Shown here in pieces: positions 17,210 through 26,330 of a DNA stretch of 34,378 bases. Source of the DNA: Crocinitomicaceae bacterium (GTDB lineage: Bacteria; Bacteroidota; Bacteroidia; Flavobacteriales_D; Crocinitomicaceae); the NCBI GenBank assembly GCA_023957475.1, contig JAMLHA010000022.1, positions 1-34,378 of the forward strand. The letters run 5' to 3'. The number at the start of each line of letters is the position of its first letter. Position 1 is the stretch's first letter. The notes beneath the pieces were generated by a model, which was not told the origin of the DNA, searched no databases, and was given only the letters and a program-made list of their open reading frames with translations. The position numbers and the translations under genes are program-made.

Positions 17210-19677
17210 GCTGGATCTACGTCCAATACTATTTTAATGCTTTTGTTGTTGGCTTGACTTAGAAATAAGTCAATCAATTCATTCACTTTTTCTTTTACTT
17301 TAGAATCGGGTGCATCTCTTTCTATTTTTAAAATTATTTGTTTCAAATAGGTATTTTGGATGCGTTTTATAGAAGGATATTCGGGACCCAAAACACGTTC
17401 TTTAAATACGCCTTTTAGTGCATTTGCAAATTCATTTGCCCCGCGGTTCAACACATTTTCATCTTTGTGTTTTAATAAAATCGTAATTATTTTATAATAT
17501 GGTGGATAGAAGAAATTTTTACGTTCAATAATTTCATGCTTATAAAACCCAATATAATCGTGTTCATGTACTTTTTGAATCACCCAATGTTCTGGATCAC
17601 CCGTTTGAATAATCACTTTTCCACGTTCTTTATCTCGCCCAGCTCGTCCTGCAACTTGTGACATCAATTGAAAACTTCTTTCAAATGCACGAAAATCAGA
17701 ACGATTGAGCATCATATCAGCATCCAAAATTCCTACTAATGCAACATTTTTAAAATCCAACCCTTTTGAAACCATTTGCGTACCAATCAAAATATCTATT
17801 TCACCCGACCCAAAGTTGTTGAGAATGGTTTCATACGCATTTTTATTGCGTGTTGTATCTAAATCCAACCGTTGAATGGTTGCACTAGGCAAGATATCTT
17901 GTAAATCATCTTCAATTTTTTCGGTTCCAAATCCAAGCATTTTTATTCGGGTGCTTCCACACGATGGGCAAGTTCCCATGGGCGCTTGAATATGCCCACA
18001 ATAATGGCATTTTAATGAATTGGTATGTTTGTGATAAGTTAACGAAACATCGCAATTAACACATCGTGGCGTCCAGTGACAGATTTCACACATCCACAAA
18101 GGCGTATAACCTCTACGATTTTGAAACAAAATAATTTGCTTGCCTTTGGCCAATGTAGTCCTCATTTCATCAACCAAAAAAACAGAAAAATCTGATTGCA
18201 TACTGTTTTGTCGCCTTGCTTTTCGTAAGTCAACACAAAGAATTTCAGGCAATTGTACTCCCGAATACCGTTTATTCAATTCTACCAAGCCATATTTTCC
18301 TGTTTGAGCATTGTAATACGTTTCCATAGCAGGAGTAGCAGAACCCAACAAAACTTTTGCTTGGTGTAATTTTGCCAAAACCAAAGCAGCATCACGGGCA
18401 TTGTAACGTGGAGAAGGATCATATTGTTTAAACGAACTTTCATGCTCTTCGTCAACAATAATCAAACCTAAATTTTTAAACGGTAAAAACACCGATGAAC
18501 GTGCTCCAACAATCAACCGAAATTTTGAAGGATTATTTGCCAAAACATTGTTCCATATTTCTACCCGTTCATTTTGGTTAAATTTGGAGTGATAAACCCC
18601 TATCAAATCTCCGAAATAAACAGAAAGTCGCTGAATTAATTGAGTTGTCAATGCAATTTCTGGCAACAAAAAAAGAACTTGCTTGCCCTCATCCAATTGT
18701 TCTTTGATGAGTTTCATGTAAACTTCTGTCTTTCCAGAACCTGTAACTCCATGCAACAATGTAACAAAATGATTTTCAAATAATTGTTTTATTTGATTAA
18801 ACGCCAAATCTTGCTCTTCGGACAGTTCTTTTAAGTGATTATCTTCTGCATTTACCTGTTTCAGGCGACTAATTTCTAATTTCTCAATAACTACATATCC
18901 ATTTTTTTCGAGCGTTGAAAGTGTAGATGCAGACAATCCTTCTTCCAATAATCTTTTCTTTGGAACGTATATATCTTTTAAATCAGCTTTCAATTTTAGC
19001 AGGAGCAACAATCCTTCAAATTGAGAAGCTTTGCTCTTATTGTTTTCCAATGTGGTTAACACATCGTTGAGTTCATCTTCTGAAAAAACGGGGTTAATGC
19101 CCACAAAACTTTCTTTTTTTGGAGTGTATTTTTGATTCAGCTCTTCCTGTGTTATAACAATTGATTTATCTATCAACCGTTTTACAATGGATTGCACGTT
19201 TTTAACTTGAAGAATTTCTGCTAATTCTTTCAACGTTAATTCTCCCCTGATTTCCAAAGCATCAACAATCTCCAACTCCTTTTCGTGTAACTCTTCTCCT
19301 CTTTCAAAATCTGGGTGGATAAGCACTTTTGTTTCACTAGCCAATTTAAAATTAGCTGGTAAAGCTGCGTTTAACACATCACCAATTGGTGCCATATAAT
19401 ATTTAGCAATCCACTTCCAAAAAGCATACTGATTTCCTGTAATAATGGGCGCTTCATCAAGAATTAACTCAAGGTATTTTGCCGTATAATCCTTAGGAAT
19501 TTGAGTGTGTAACTTGGTAACAACCGCCGTATAAAACTTCGATTTACCAAAAGGAACAACTACACGAACACCTTCTTGAATAAAATCATTCATTTCATAA
19601 GGAACACGGTATGTGAACTCCCTATGAACAGGAATAGGCAAGATTACATCAACAAAAAGGGTTTTACGCTCATCCAT
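17206..19677 (-). CDS. priA: primosomal protein N' (replication restart helicase PriA)
   Basis: 823-residue superfamily 2 helicase that recognises stalled forks and reloads the replicative helicase. N-terminal 3' DNA-binding domain (about 1-100) begins [19 protein letters not shown]. Helicase motifs include Walker [11 protein letters not shown] with Lys316, the DEEH box in [16 protein letters not shown], and [12 protein letters not shown] plus QVAGRAGRD near motifs V-VI. Between the helicase lobes are the eight zinc-binding cysteines, in pairs CEIC (530/533), CVNC (539/542), CHYC and CPSC. The ATG directly follows the TAA of the upstream lipoprotein gene, so the two are cotranscribed. Length is typical for Bacteroidota PriA. 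Confidence 0.97.
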   Translation of the reverse strand: MDERKTLFVDVILPIPVHREFTYRVPYEMNDFIQEGVRVVVPFGKSKFYTAVVTKLHTQIPKDYTAKYLELILDEAPIITGNQYAFWKWIAKYYMAPIGDVLNAALPANFKLASETKVLIHPDFERGEELHEKELEIVDALEIRGELTLKELAEILQVKNVQSIVKRLIDKSIVITQEELNQKYTPKKESFVGINPVFSEDELNDVLTTLENNKSKASQFEGLLLLLKLKADLKDIYVPKKRLLEEGLSASTLSTLEKNGYVVIEKLEISRLKQVNAEDNHLKELSEEQDLAFNQIKQLFENHFVTLLHGVTGSGKTEVYMKLIKEQLDEGKQVLFLLPEIALTTQLIQRLSVYFGDLIGVYHSKFNQNERVEIWNNVLANNPSKFRLIVGARSSVFLPFKNLGLIIVDEEHESSFKQYDPSPRYNARDAALVLAKLHQAKVLLGSATPAMETYYNAQTGKYGLVELNKRYSGVQLPEILCVDLRKARRQNSMQSDFSVFLVDEMRTTLAKGKQIILFQNRRGYTPLWMCEICHWTPRCVNCDVSLTYHKHTNSLKCHYCGHIQAPMGTCPSCGSTRIKMLGFGTEKIEDDLQDILPSATIQRLDLDTTRNKNAYETILNNFGSGEIDILIGTQMVSKGLDFKNVALVGILDADMMLNRSDFRAFERSFQLMSQVAGRAGRDKERGKVIIQTGDPEHWVIQKVHEHDYIGFYKHEIIERKNFFYPPYYKIITILLKHKDENVLNRGANEFANALKGVFKERVLGPEYPSIKRIQNTYLKQIILKIERDAPDSKVKEKVNELIDLFLSQANNKSIKIVLDVDPA

Positions 19678-20805
19678 TTAATCATTACAATGCCATGATT
19701 CTATAACTGGTGAAAAATCTGCTGAGTGTCTAGAACAAAAACTTAAATTTCCAGTCAAAGGTCCAACACACAATTCTCTTCTTGACTTTTTATCCAACGT
19801 TTGCACAACACTTGAAAGAGCTGTTGCTGGTTTATAAATTCTAATTGTTTGACGAGATGCAAATATACCAATCACATTGTGTCCTTCTGTGATTTTTAAA
19901 TTGGTGTAAGTTGGTTTTGTTTGAGCCAACGAAGAAGAAGGTTTATTTACTTCTATATAGTTTGAAAATTCACTAGAAGCTCCAGTAAATGAAAATTCAA
20001 ATCCAGTGTTGATACGCTTTTCAATTGATGAAGAAACGGGAATTTTGCTCTTCAATGTTTTGAAAAAAGTTTCTCCAGAAAAAGTAAATATCTGCGAACT
20101 ATTCAAACCTGGTTGCACATCGTACTGACCCAAATCAAATGAAATGGAATGATCGGTAGAATCTAACAATCCTGTAGTAAATTCGCGGTAATCAAAACGC
20201 ACTTTGGCATTGATTTTATAAGCACTTCCAACATTGCTAACATTGATGGATTGATTTTCGTACATTCCCAATGCTGATCCGCTTTTGGTTAATTTAATTG
20301 AATAATTTGTGCTTCCAACATTTGCAATAGTGATTCCACTCACTAATTTTGTTTCACCAGTGATTACAATTCTTCCATCGTCAATTTTTGCAGTCATTTG
20401 GTAACGAGCATCTTCTAATAACGGTTGATTGGCTGGTGTGTCAAACGCATACACCTTTTGATCGGGTGCATAAAAAGCTCCGTTTGTATTTTTATTGTGC
20501 ACAATGCGTTCATCCAAAACAAACGTTCTACCTACCGAACCATTTGAAAGAATTTCTTTAATAGTTACCTCCACTTTATTAAAATAAGAAGAATCAGAAA
20601 TTTTTGCAATATCAACAGCACTTGTTTGACCATCACCTATAAATGTACGTGTAATTTTGATGTAATGTATTGTGTCTGCTTGATCTAAAACACCAATAAC
20701 AACAGCAGATTCAACACCTTTACCGACTAAACTAATCTTGTCTTTACACGATGTAAATAGAACAGTTGTAACAATTAATAGAGAATATATTAAGCTATTT
20801 TTCAT
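19678..20805 (-). CDS. lipoprotein, DUF4249-like
   Basis: 375 residues with a signal sequence and lipobox ending at Cys20 (FTSC), followed by KDK, so lipidated. The mature domain starts with a strand pattern SAVVIGVLDQADTIHYIKIT, then VEVTIKE and a long beta-rich region (Ig/CNA-like reading), resembling DUF4249 proteins that lie near TonB-dependent receptors in many Bacteroidota; no receptor is nearby here. Two cysteine clusters at the C-terminus (CVGP, FCSRHS and WHC) are unusual for a beta-rich lipoprotein. It is the first gene of a unit with priA, a pairing with no obvious functional sense. Lipoprotein strong, family moderate. Confidence 0.65.
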   Translation of the reverse strand: MKNSLIYSLLIVTTVLFTSCKDKISLVGKGVESAVVIGVLDQADTIHYIKITRTFIGDGQTSAVDIAKISDSSYFNKVEVTIKEILSNGSVGRTFVLDERIVHNKNTNGAFYAPDQKVYAFDTPANQPLLEDARYQMTAKIDDGRIVITGETKLVSGITIANVGSTNYSIKLTKSGSALGMYENQSINVSNVGSAYKINAKVRFDYREFTTGLLDSTDHSISFDLGQYDVQPGLNSSQIFTFSGETFFKTLKSKIPVSSSIEKRINTGFEFSFTGASSEFSNYIEVNKPSSSLAQTKPTYTNLKITEGHNVIGIFASRQTIRIYKPATALSSVVQTLDKKSRRELCVGPLTGNLSFCSRHSADFSPVIESWHCND

Positions 20806-20827
20806 TTACGAAATTATTAGAAGAACA

Positions 20828-20835
20828 AAAATAAG
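20828..20835 (-). promoter_or_regulatory. -7 promoter box of the lipoprotein-priA unit
   Basis: TATTTTTG on the minus strand is a perfect TAnnTTTG match ending 22 nt before the ATG at 20805. It would drive both genes of the unit. Confidence 0.5.
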
Positions 20836-20888
20836 AAATTTTGATGAATACAATTGCATTGTTTCAATCAATTATCTCTACACTTTAA

Positions 20889-23162
20889 TCAATTAACTGA
20901 TAATTCGCTCAATTTTATAGAAACTTTCCCAACACTAACTTTGATTTTATCGTATTGACGATTAAATTTATCAATGACAATTTTTGCTTCCTCCCGTTTA
21001 AGATAAGTACCTGCCAAAACACTAATTTCTTCACGCATTTTTCTCAAAATGGTTGCTGTGCGGTAAACACTCAAAATTTCATTATTGGATAATTTGTATT
21101 GCGTTTTGAGGTTTTCAACTGATTGTTTTGGTGCAACAAAATTTGATTTTACAGGGTCTGTAAATGAATTTACTTCAATCACAATATCTCGTTCAATATT
21201 TACCAAAACCTCACTCAATCGCAAGCGTTTGTATTGCTCATCTTCTTTACTTACAGATGAATAAGAAGGTTTTTCATTTTCTGTAACATCTTTCACCACT
21301 TGTACTCCATTCCATTTCCCTATTCCTTGGCCACGAGCAATAATTTTAAATTGTTTGTCTTTATCCAACAACGCTTCAAAAAATTGGCGAACAGAAAGAC
21401 TGTCTTTTTGAGTAAACAATTCCTTTTTCAACTCATATTTATCCGATTCAAATTGATCGACTAATTGCAATTGAATACGGGCATTGTAATTTGGTTTAGA
21501 ATCAACCAAAGACAAGTGCAGCATCACCTCATCAGCATTGGTAGATAATGGTGAATCTGGAATAGCAACCAAGCGCACTTCAAAGTCCTCTACTTTGTCA
21601 GATGCTTGAAACTGAAACTCTTGTGTATAAAGGTCAAATGTGGAAGAATCCGCAAATGTATAGAAACCATTTTTTTCGGTGTAAGGCACCCAATTGTACC
21701 CCATAACACGCTTGAATTCACTTAATTTCAATTGGTATTTTGCCCTTAAATCAATTGCTTCTTGCTTTTCTTTTTCCAATTCTTTAATTTTTGCTTTGTA
21801 CCAATCAAATTGGTTGTACAAATCAACGATGGTTTGCTGCCCTTTGCCCTTTGATTTTTTTCCAGCATCCGTAGTTGGTGCAGCATCCCAATTATCTGCT
21901 CCAACACCAGCTTTTACAGCTCGTTTTTTAGCTTTTTTCACCTTTGCAGATGGTTTACTGGAGGTAGTAATGGGACTATAACTTAAATCGGAATAACCTT
22001 TCTCTGATTTGATGATTTTCAACTCCGTTTCACGTTTTTTCTGCGTATAAGTTTCAATCCAATAGTCATATCCTCGTTTTCCATCAATTTTTTCAGTAAT
22101 CTTTGCTATTAAGTCAAATTCCAGTTGATTGATAATACTTTTAAACGTTTCTCCCGAAGAAAAAGTGCTATCTGGTGAAAGAAAACGGGTTTCCCCTGAG
22201 CCAAACAAGTGATAGGATTTGCCATTTTTTTCAATCACAACCGTTGTTTGTTTCGAAGCATTGTATCCCCACACGTCAAAATGTAGGTTTGTTACTCTAT
22301 TTTCACCTACCGTTTTTAAATCCGTTGTTGTATAACGCATAGGTTCAATTTTCGGTTGCTCTTTTTTAGCTGTCGGTTTGGTCAAATAAACTTCATACGG
22401 AAACAAACCAATTGCACGTGGCAAACCTTTGTTCCACCGCCCTTTTTCGTCTTTTTCTCGCTCTTCCAACAAACCCGAAGTGATACTACCATCTCCAGCT
22501 GCTGTAAGTATGTTCACAAAAGTTGTATAATCTCCTCCTAAGTGAACAAAAATTTCTTTGGTGCGTTTTTCAACGTATTCATTAATGGATTTAGAAATTC
22601 CTCGAATAACTTGCAAAGCATCATCGTTGGACATTTTTCTGAAAGAGCCAAGTTGTGCTACTTTATCTTCTAATGACAAACTTGGATTCAACACATTGTC
22701 CATTCGAGTATGCAGCCCATTTTGCTCATCATTCATCACAGAAGTAGGCATATAATTCATCAATATCTTTTCAAAATCGGTGTAGCGTGATTTATAGGTA
22801 TCAAAAATGGCGTCTTTGGTGCGTTTAGCCAATAACATTTTATTCAATTCCCAAATAGCCGTTTTATTGGCTGCTTCTGCTAAGATTCCTTTGGTAGATT
22901 TTGCTATTTCATCCGTGCGAATGATCAACTTTTCGGGGTGATTGATAATAACCGACTCCAATGAATCGTAGTTGACATTTCCATTAGCAAACCGGATTTC
23001 ATCTCCTGTATATTCAAAATAACGACCAATGTGATCGTTTAAAATAGGGCTTTTTTTAACGATGTGGAATAAATAAGCACGCTCAACAGGGGACAAAGGT
23101 TCATTTTGACCAAAAACCACTGAAAAAGCAGTAATAAAAAGAAAAAAGAAAAATTGTTTCAT
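20889..23162 (-). CDS. large exported protein of unknown function
   Basis: 757 residues from the ATG at 23162, which gives a clean signal peptide (MKQFFFFLFITAFSVVFGQN); the frame extends 8 codons further up without one. The mature N-terminal half (to about 400) is mixed alpha/beta and includes SPVERAYLFHIVKKSPILND. A lysine-rich linker (about 420-450, with KVKKAKKRAVKAG and GKKSKGKGQQ) leads into a likely coiled coil (FDWYKAKIKELEKEKQEAID, about 455-495), followed by a beta-rich domain and a helical C-terminus. There is no enzyme motif I recognise. It lies 46 bp behind the lipocalin-like gene, in the murB direction, with no separate consensus -7 box. I do not recognise a family. Confidence 0.85.
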   Translation of the reverse strand: MKQFFFFLFITAFSVVFGQNEPLSPVERAYLFHIVKKSPILNDHIGRYFEYTGDEIRFANGNVNYDSLESVIINHPEKLIIRTDEIAKSTKGILAEAANKTAIWELNKMLLAKRTKDAIFDTYKSRYTDFEKILMNYMPTSVMNDEQNGLHTRMDNVLNPSLSLEDKVAQLGSFRKMSNDDALQVIRGISKSINEYVEKRTKEIFVHLGGDYTTFVNILTAAGDGSITSGLLEEREKDEKGRWNKGLPRAIGLFPYEVYLTKPTAKKEQPKIEPMRYTTTDLKTVGENRVTNLHFDVWGYNASKQTTVVIEKNGKSYHLFGSGETRFLSPDSTFSSGETFKSIINQLEFDLIAKITEKIDGKRGYDYWIETYTQKKRETELKIIKSEKGYSDLSYSPITTSSKPSAKVKKAKKRAVKAGVGADNWDAAPTTDAGKKSKGKGQQTIVDLYNQFDWYKAKIKELEKEKQEAIDLRAKYQLKLSEFKRVMGYNWVPYTEKNGFYTFADSSTFDLYTQEFQFQASDKVEDFEVRLVAIPDSPLSTNADEVMLHLSLVDSKPNYNARIQLQLVDQFESDKYELKKELFTQKDSLSVRQFFEALLDKDKQFKIIARGQGIGKWNGVQVVKDVTENEKPSYSSVSKEDEQYKRLRLSEVLVNIERDIVIEVNSFTDPVKSNFVAPKQSVENLKTQYKLSNNEILSVYRTATILRKMREEISVLAGTYLKREEAKIVIDKFNRQYDKIKVSVGKVSIKLSELSVN

Positions 23163-23207
23163 AAAAATGCTTTTGTCTATAACCACTATTTTTAAAAATG
23201 TAACAAA

Positions 23208-23609
23208 TTAGTTACTAATTCGCTCATAAGAATACGAAAATCCATCATAAACAGTTTGAGAAAGTGTTAGACTTGTATCTGATAAATCAAAAACAGCATA
23301 ATCCTCCATCGTTTTATAATCAACAGTCAATGTTTTAGATCCAAATAAATTATCTTGAAGTATTAATTTATAATTTAATTTGTAATCCAATTTCCCGTTC
23401 ACATATCTTCTTGATTTTCCATTAGATAAAAATTCAACCGTTTCTTCATTTGTAACAGGTTGTCCACTTCCACTATATCCACTAGAGATCTGAATCAATT
23501 TCCATTTACCAAAAATCAACTTAGAATGTACATCTGGCGTTGTAATTTCCTTTTTACATGATAGTAATGAAAACATCAACAAAACTCCCATAAATAATAT
23601 TGTTTTCAT
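23208..23609 (-). CDS. lipocalin-like lipoprotein
   Basis: 133 residues. Signal sequence with lipobox ending at Cys18 (SLLSC) then KKE. The mature part begins IFGKWKLIQISSGYSG and shows the alternation of strands, the ETVEFLSNGK turn and the late TLSQTVYDG strand expected of the small lipocalin-like domain common in Bacteroidota lipoproteins. Such proteins bind or scavenge small hydrophobic molecules in better known relatives; here the role is unknown. It sits 18 bp behind murB and 46 bp ahead of the large exported protein gene, all on one strand, so it likely belongs to the same transcript. Family moderate, lipoprotein strong. Confidence 0.75.
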   Translation of the reverse strand: MKTILFMGVLLMFSLLSCKKEITTPDVHSKLIFGKWKLIQISSGYSGSGQPVTNEETVEFLSNGKSRRYVNGKLDYKLNYKLILQDNLFGSKTLTVDYKTMEDYAVFDLSDTSLTLSQTVYDGFSYSYERISN

Positions 23610-23627
23610 GTTTTTTTTGTTTTAAAT

Positions 23628-24638
23628 TTACACTATATTCACTTCTCTTTCCAAAACTATGCCAAACTTTGTTTGAATAGCTTGAATTATATTTTCGGAG
23701 AGTTCAAACACTTCTTTGCCACTTGCATTTCCATAATTGATTAACACCAACGCTTGATTTTTATGAACTCCGCAGTTACCAACCACTTTTCCTTTCCAAC
23801 CAGATTTTTCAATCAACCAACCAGCGGGAACTTTCACCGTTTCGGCATTCACTGGGTAATTTGGCATATCGGGATATTCCGATACGAGGTTGTCATACAG
23901 TTTTTTGTCAATTACCGGGTTTTTGAAAAAACTCCCTGCATTGCCCAATTCTTTTGGATTGGGTAATTTGCTGCTACGAATAGCTATTACGGCGTTGCTA
24001 ACATCTTTTATTGTTGGATTTTCCACGCCCATTGCTTCCAGCTGCTCATTGATTGCCCCATAGCTAGTGTTTAATTGGTGTTTTTTGGAAAGTTTATAGG
24101 TAACGTTTAAAATAACGTATTGATTTTTGAATTTTCGTTTAAAAACACTTTCACGGTAACCAAATTCACATTGTTGATTGGTAAAAGTATGCACTTCTCC
24201 AGTTGGCAAATGATAGGCTTCTAATGAATGAAACACATCTTTTATTTCTCTCCCATAAGCACCAATATTTTGCATAGGGCTTGCTCCTACACTACCAGGA
24301 ATGAGCGATAAATTTTCCAAACCACCCAAATTCAAATTGATGGTTCGTATTACAAACGAATGCCAATTTTCTCCAGCTCCTGCTTTTACAAACACATCAT
24401 CACCTATTTTTTCAGTGATTTCAAATCCCAATAGTTCATTTTTAAGCATTAAACCATCAAAATCTTGTGTAAATAACACATTGCTACCTCCACCCAGAAT
24501 CATCAATGGCATTTCAACAGGTTTTTTCGCCAATAATTGTCGCAATTCTTCAACAGATGAAAAAGTTGCAAATTGCTTTACTTTTGCAGAAATACCAAAG
24601 GTGGTATAGTGCTTTATTTGAACATCAGTTGTTATCAT
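23628..24638 (-). CDS. murB: UDP-N-acetylenolpyruvoylglucosamine reductase
   Basis: 336-residue FAD enzyme that reduces the enolpyruvyl group of UDP-GlcNAc-enolpyruvate to give UDP-MurNAc, a cytoplasmic step of peptidoglycan synthesis. The FAD-binding region has LILGGGSNVLFTQDF (about 47-60) and LIPGSVGASPMQNIGAYG (about 112-129). The active-site Tyr161-Arg162 is in FGYRESVFK, proton-donor Ser236 in NAGSFFKNP, and Glu332 in LEREVNIV near the end. This is the longer (type I, Escherichia-type) form. It is the first gene of a likely unit with the lipocalin-like and exported protein genes. The -7 box lies right against the start codon. Confidence 0.96.
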   Translation of the reverse strand: MITTDVQIKHYTTFGISAKVKQFATFSSVEELRQLLAKKPVEMPLMILGGGSNVLFTQDFDGLMLKNELLGFEITEKIGDDVFVKAGAGENWHSFVIRTINLNLGGLENLSLIPGSVGASPMQNIGAYGREIKDVFHSLEAYHLPTGEVHTFTNQQCEFGYRESVFKRKFKNQYVILNVTYKLSKKHQLNTSYGAINEQLEAMGVENPTIKDVSNAVIAIRSSKLPNPKELGNAGSFFKNPVIDKKLYDNLVSEYPDMPNYPVNAETVKVPAGWLIEKSGWKGKVVGNCGVHKNQALVLINYGNASGKEVFELSENIIQAIQTKFGIVLEREVNIV

Positions 24639-24642
24639 GATT

Positions 24643-24650
24643 CAAAAATA
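24643..24650 (-). promoter_or_regulatory. -7 promoter box of murB
   Basis: TATTTTTG on the minus strand is a perfect TAnnTTTG match, ending 5 nt before the murB ATG (24638). A TTTG at 24678-24675 is a weak -33 candidate with a longer than usual 24-bp spacer. A leaderless or nearly leaderless transcript is predicted. Confidence 0.5.
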
Positions 24651-24726
24651 GAAAAAGAGTTGCTCGAAATTAACCAAACACAAAACAGTTGCTAACAAAT
24701 GGTAGTTATAAACGTGGATGACGAGA

Positions 24727-24790
24727 TGACTGGATGACTGACTGATTGATTGACTGATTGATTGACTGATTGATTGACTGATTGATTGAT
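24727..24790 (+). repeat. TGAY tetranucleotide tandem array
   Basis: Sixteen consecutive 4-bp units of the form TGAC/TGAT (one reads TGGA). Within it four perfect copies of the 12-mer GACTGATTGATT run from 24740 to 24787. Three more units (TGAC TGAT TGAC) recur at 24811-24822. The array contains stop codons in every useful frame, so it is non-coding. It lies in the 217-bp gap between murB and the GNAT gene, about 90-150 bp before the murB start and 65 bp after the GNAT stop. It may vary in copy number by slippage and so affect murB upstream spacing (inference). Confidence 0.85.
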
Positions 24791-24855
24791 GGAATTACTT
24801 GGTAACGGGATGACTGATTGACAAACAACACAGTAATTGGTTAAAAGAAAACTCA

Positions 24856-25395
24856 CTACAACGATGAGGCTGAATAAGGGTCAACAATTTTTACCAAAGT
24901 TGGCCTTTTTTGTTGGTAATTTTCTTTAGACAATACCCAATAATCAAACAAATCATTGATTGCTTGCGTCTTTTGAAAACCTAATAATTGATTGTATTGC
25001 TCGGCCACTTTGTTGTTTTTATTGATCTTAGCGGTAACATTTTCAAGCTTTAAAGTGGTAAAAGCATAATCCAGTAGTAAAATGGATGCTCCTAATGCAA
25101 TTCCTGAACCTATAAAAGTTGAATCACCAATAAACAAACCAGATTCAGCTGTTTTTGATTGATAATCAATCTTCTTAACATCAATTAATCCGATGGGTTT
25201 ATTTTCTGAAAAGATCACAAAATAATGTGCATTCTCAATGGACTGAAACCATTTTTGCTGACTTTCAACAGAAATTTCTTCTTGAAACTCCATGTACTGC
25301 GCAACAAATTGATTATTTCGCCATTGCCGAACAGTTTCCAATAAATCTTCCGATAATGGATGCAATTCCAAACCAAAACCTTTTATGCATTCCAT
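24856..25395 (-). CDS. GNAT family N-acyltransferase (PseH/RimL-like)
   Basis: 179 residues from the ATG at 25395, which overlaps the end of the glycosyltransferase gene by 13 nt; the frame extends 15 codons further up but inside the neighbour. The fold pattern is that of the RimL/PseH group: LELHPLSEDLLETVRQWRNN (about 9-28), then PIGLIDVKKI, a short acyl-CoA binding stretch near GSGIALGASILLLDYAF, and NVTAKINKNNKVAEQYNQLL with the conserved Asn-x-x-(A/S) segment before GFQK. PseH-type members N-acetylate amino sugars on nucleotide carriers. As last gene of an operon with ACP, KAS III and GT2, it may take its acyl group from a dedicated ACP (inference). Confidence 0.8.
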   Translation of the reverse strand: MECIKGFGLELHPLSEDLLETVRQWRNNQFVAQYMEFQEEISVESQQKWFQSIENAHYFVIFSENKPIGLIDVKKIDYQSKTAESGLFIGDSTFIGSGIALGASILLLDYAFTTLKLENVTAKINKNNKVAEQYNQLLGFQKTQAINDLFDYWVLSKENYQQKRPTLVKIVDPYSASSL

Positions 25396-26309
25396 TGCTC
25401 TGCAACTGTAATTTGTTCCAATTGATTTTGACGCACCCAAATACGTCGAATGTATTCACCAATAATTCCCAATGACACCAATATTAGTCCCGTAGAAAGA
25501 AAAATAGCAACAATGATGGAAGTAAACCCCATTTCAACATCATTGAACAATTTTTGATAGACGTAATAACAACTCATTCCAAAAAATACGAGAGACATTG
25601 ATAACCCAACACGCACAATCATCTTTAGAGGTAGAGAAGAATGAAATAAAATAATTCCAAAAGTTAACTGCAACAATTTGAAACTTGAATAGGTTGATTT
25701 TCCAGCAATTCGCTTTGCATGATTCACTTCACACGTAGCTACATTTCCAGCATTTTGCAATAAATAAACATCTACAAAAACGATTGGCGACAACTGCTCT
25801 TTAAGCGTAGAAAGCACATGCGATTTCATCAATTTAAACGATGTAACATTGCTAAAATCAACTGATTTGCTTTTTGTGATGCGTTTCAACACACGACTTG
25901 AAAAATTGCGGAACATAGAATGTTGTTTTTCTTTATACGTTCCATAAACAATATCGGCATTTGTTTCGTTCATCGTTTTAACCAACAACTCAATTTCAAA
26001 AGGATCGTGTTGTAAATCATCATCCATTACGACAACAACATCAGCTGTTGAACAATTTAATCCCGTTGCGATAGCTGTATGTTGCCCATAATTTCGGGTT
26101 AAACGAAATGCTTGAAAGTTAAATTGAATTTGCGATTGAATACTCTTTAAAAACTCAAATGTTCCGTCGTTACTACCATCTTCAACAAACAATACTCGCA
26201 TAGATAACTCAATTTGCTTAGCATTATTCCATTCATTTAATCGCGCAATCAAAGCTTCCAATGTAGCCTTGGATTTGTATAATGGAATAACTATATCGAG
26301 TGTTTTCAT
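25383..26309 (-). CDS. family 2 glycosyltransferase, GtrB/ArnC/DPM1-like, membrane-bound
   Basis: 308 residues. The N-terminal GT-A domain opens with TLDIVIPLYKSKATLEALIA and has the nucleotide-binding FVEDGSNDGT and metal-binding VVVMDDDLQHDPFEIE (about 92-107). Two hydrophobic helices at about 230-285 and a short basic tail (GEYIRRIWVRQ) follow, typical of enzymes that transfer a sugar from a nucleotide sugar to a polyprenyl phosphate at the inner membrane. ArnC and GtrB are the known prototypes. It stands 21 bp after the KAS III stop and overlaps the GNAT start. Sugar and acceptor are not known; a lipid-linked, acylated amino sugar is one possible product. Confidence 0.88.
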   Translation of the reverse strand: MKTLDIVIPLYKSKATLEALIARLNEWNNAKQIELSMRVLFVEDGSNDGTFEFLKSIQSQIQFNFQAFRLTRNYGQHTAIATGLNCSTADVVVVMDDDLQHDPFEIELLVKTMNETNADIVYGTYKEKQHSMFRNFSSRVLKRITKSKSVDFSNVTSFKLMKSHVLSTLKEQLSPIVFVDVYLLQNAGNVATCEVNHAKRIAGKSTYSSFKLLQLTFGIILFHSSLPLKMIVRVGLSMSLVFFGMSCYYVYQKLFNDVEMGFTSIIVAIFLSTGLILVSLGIIGEYIRRIWVRQNQLEQITVAEQWNA

Positions 26310-26330
26310 TGGTTAGAAGTTGGTACAAAA

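Noticed and set aside
24727..24822. CRISPR-like array
   Set aside because: Units are 4/12 bp with no spacers and no cas genes nearby; it is a simple tandem repeat.
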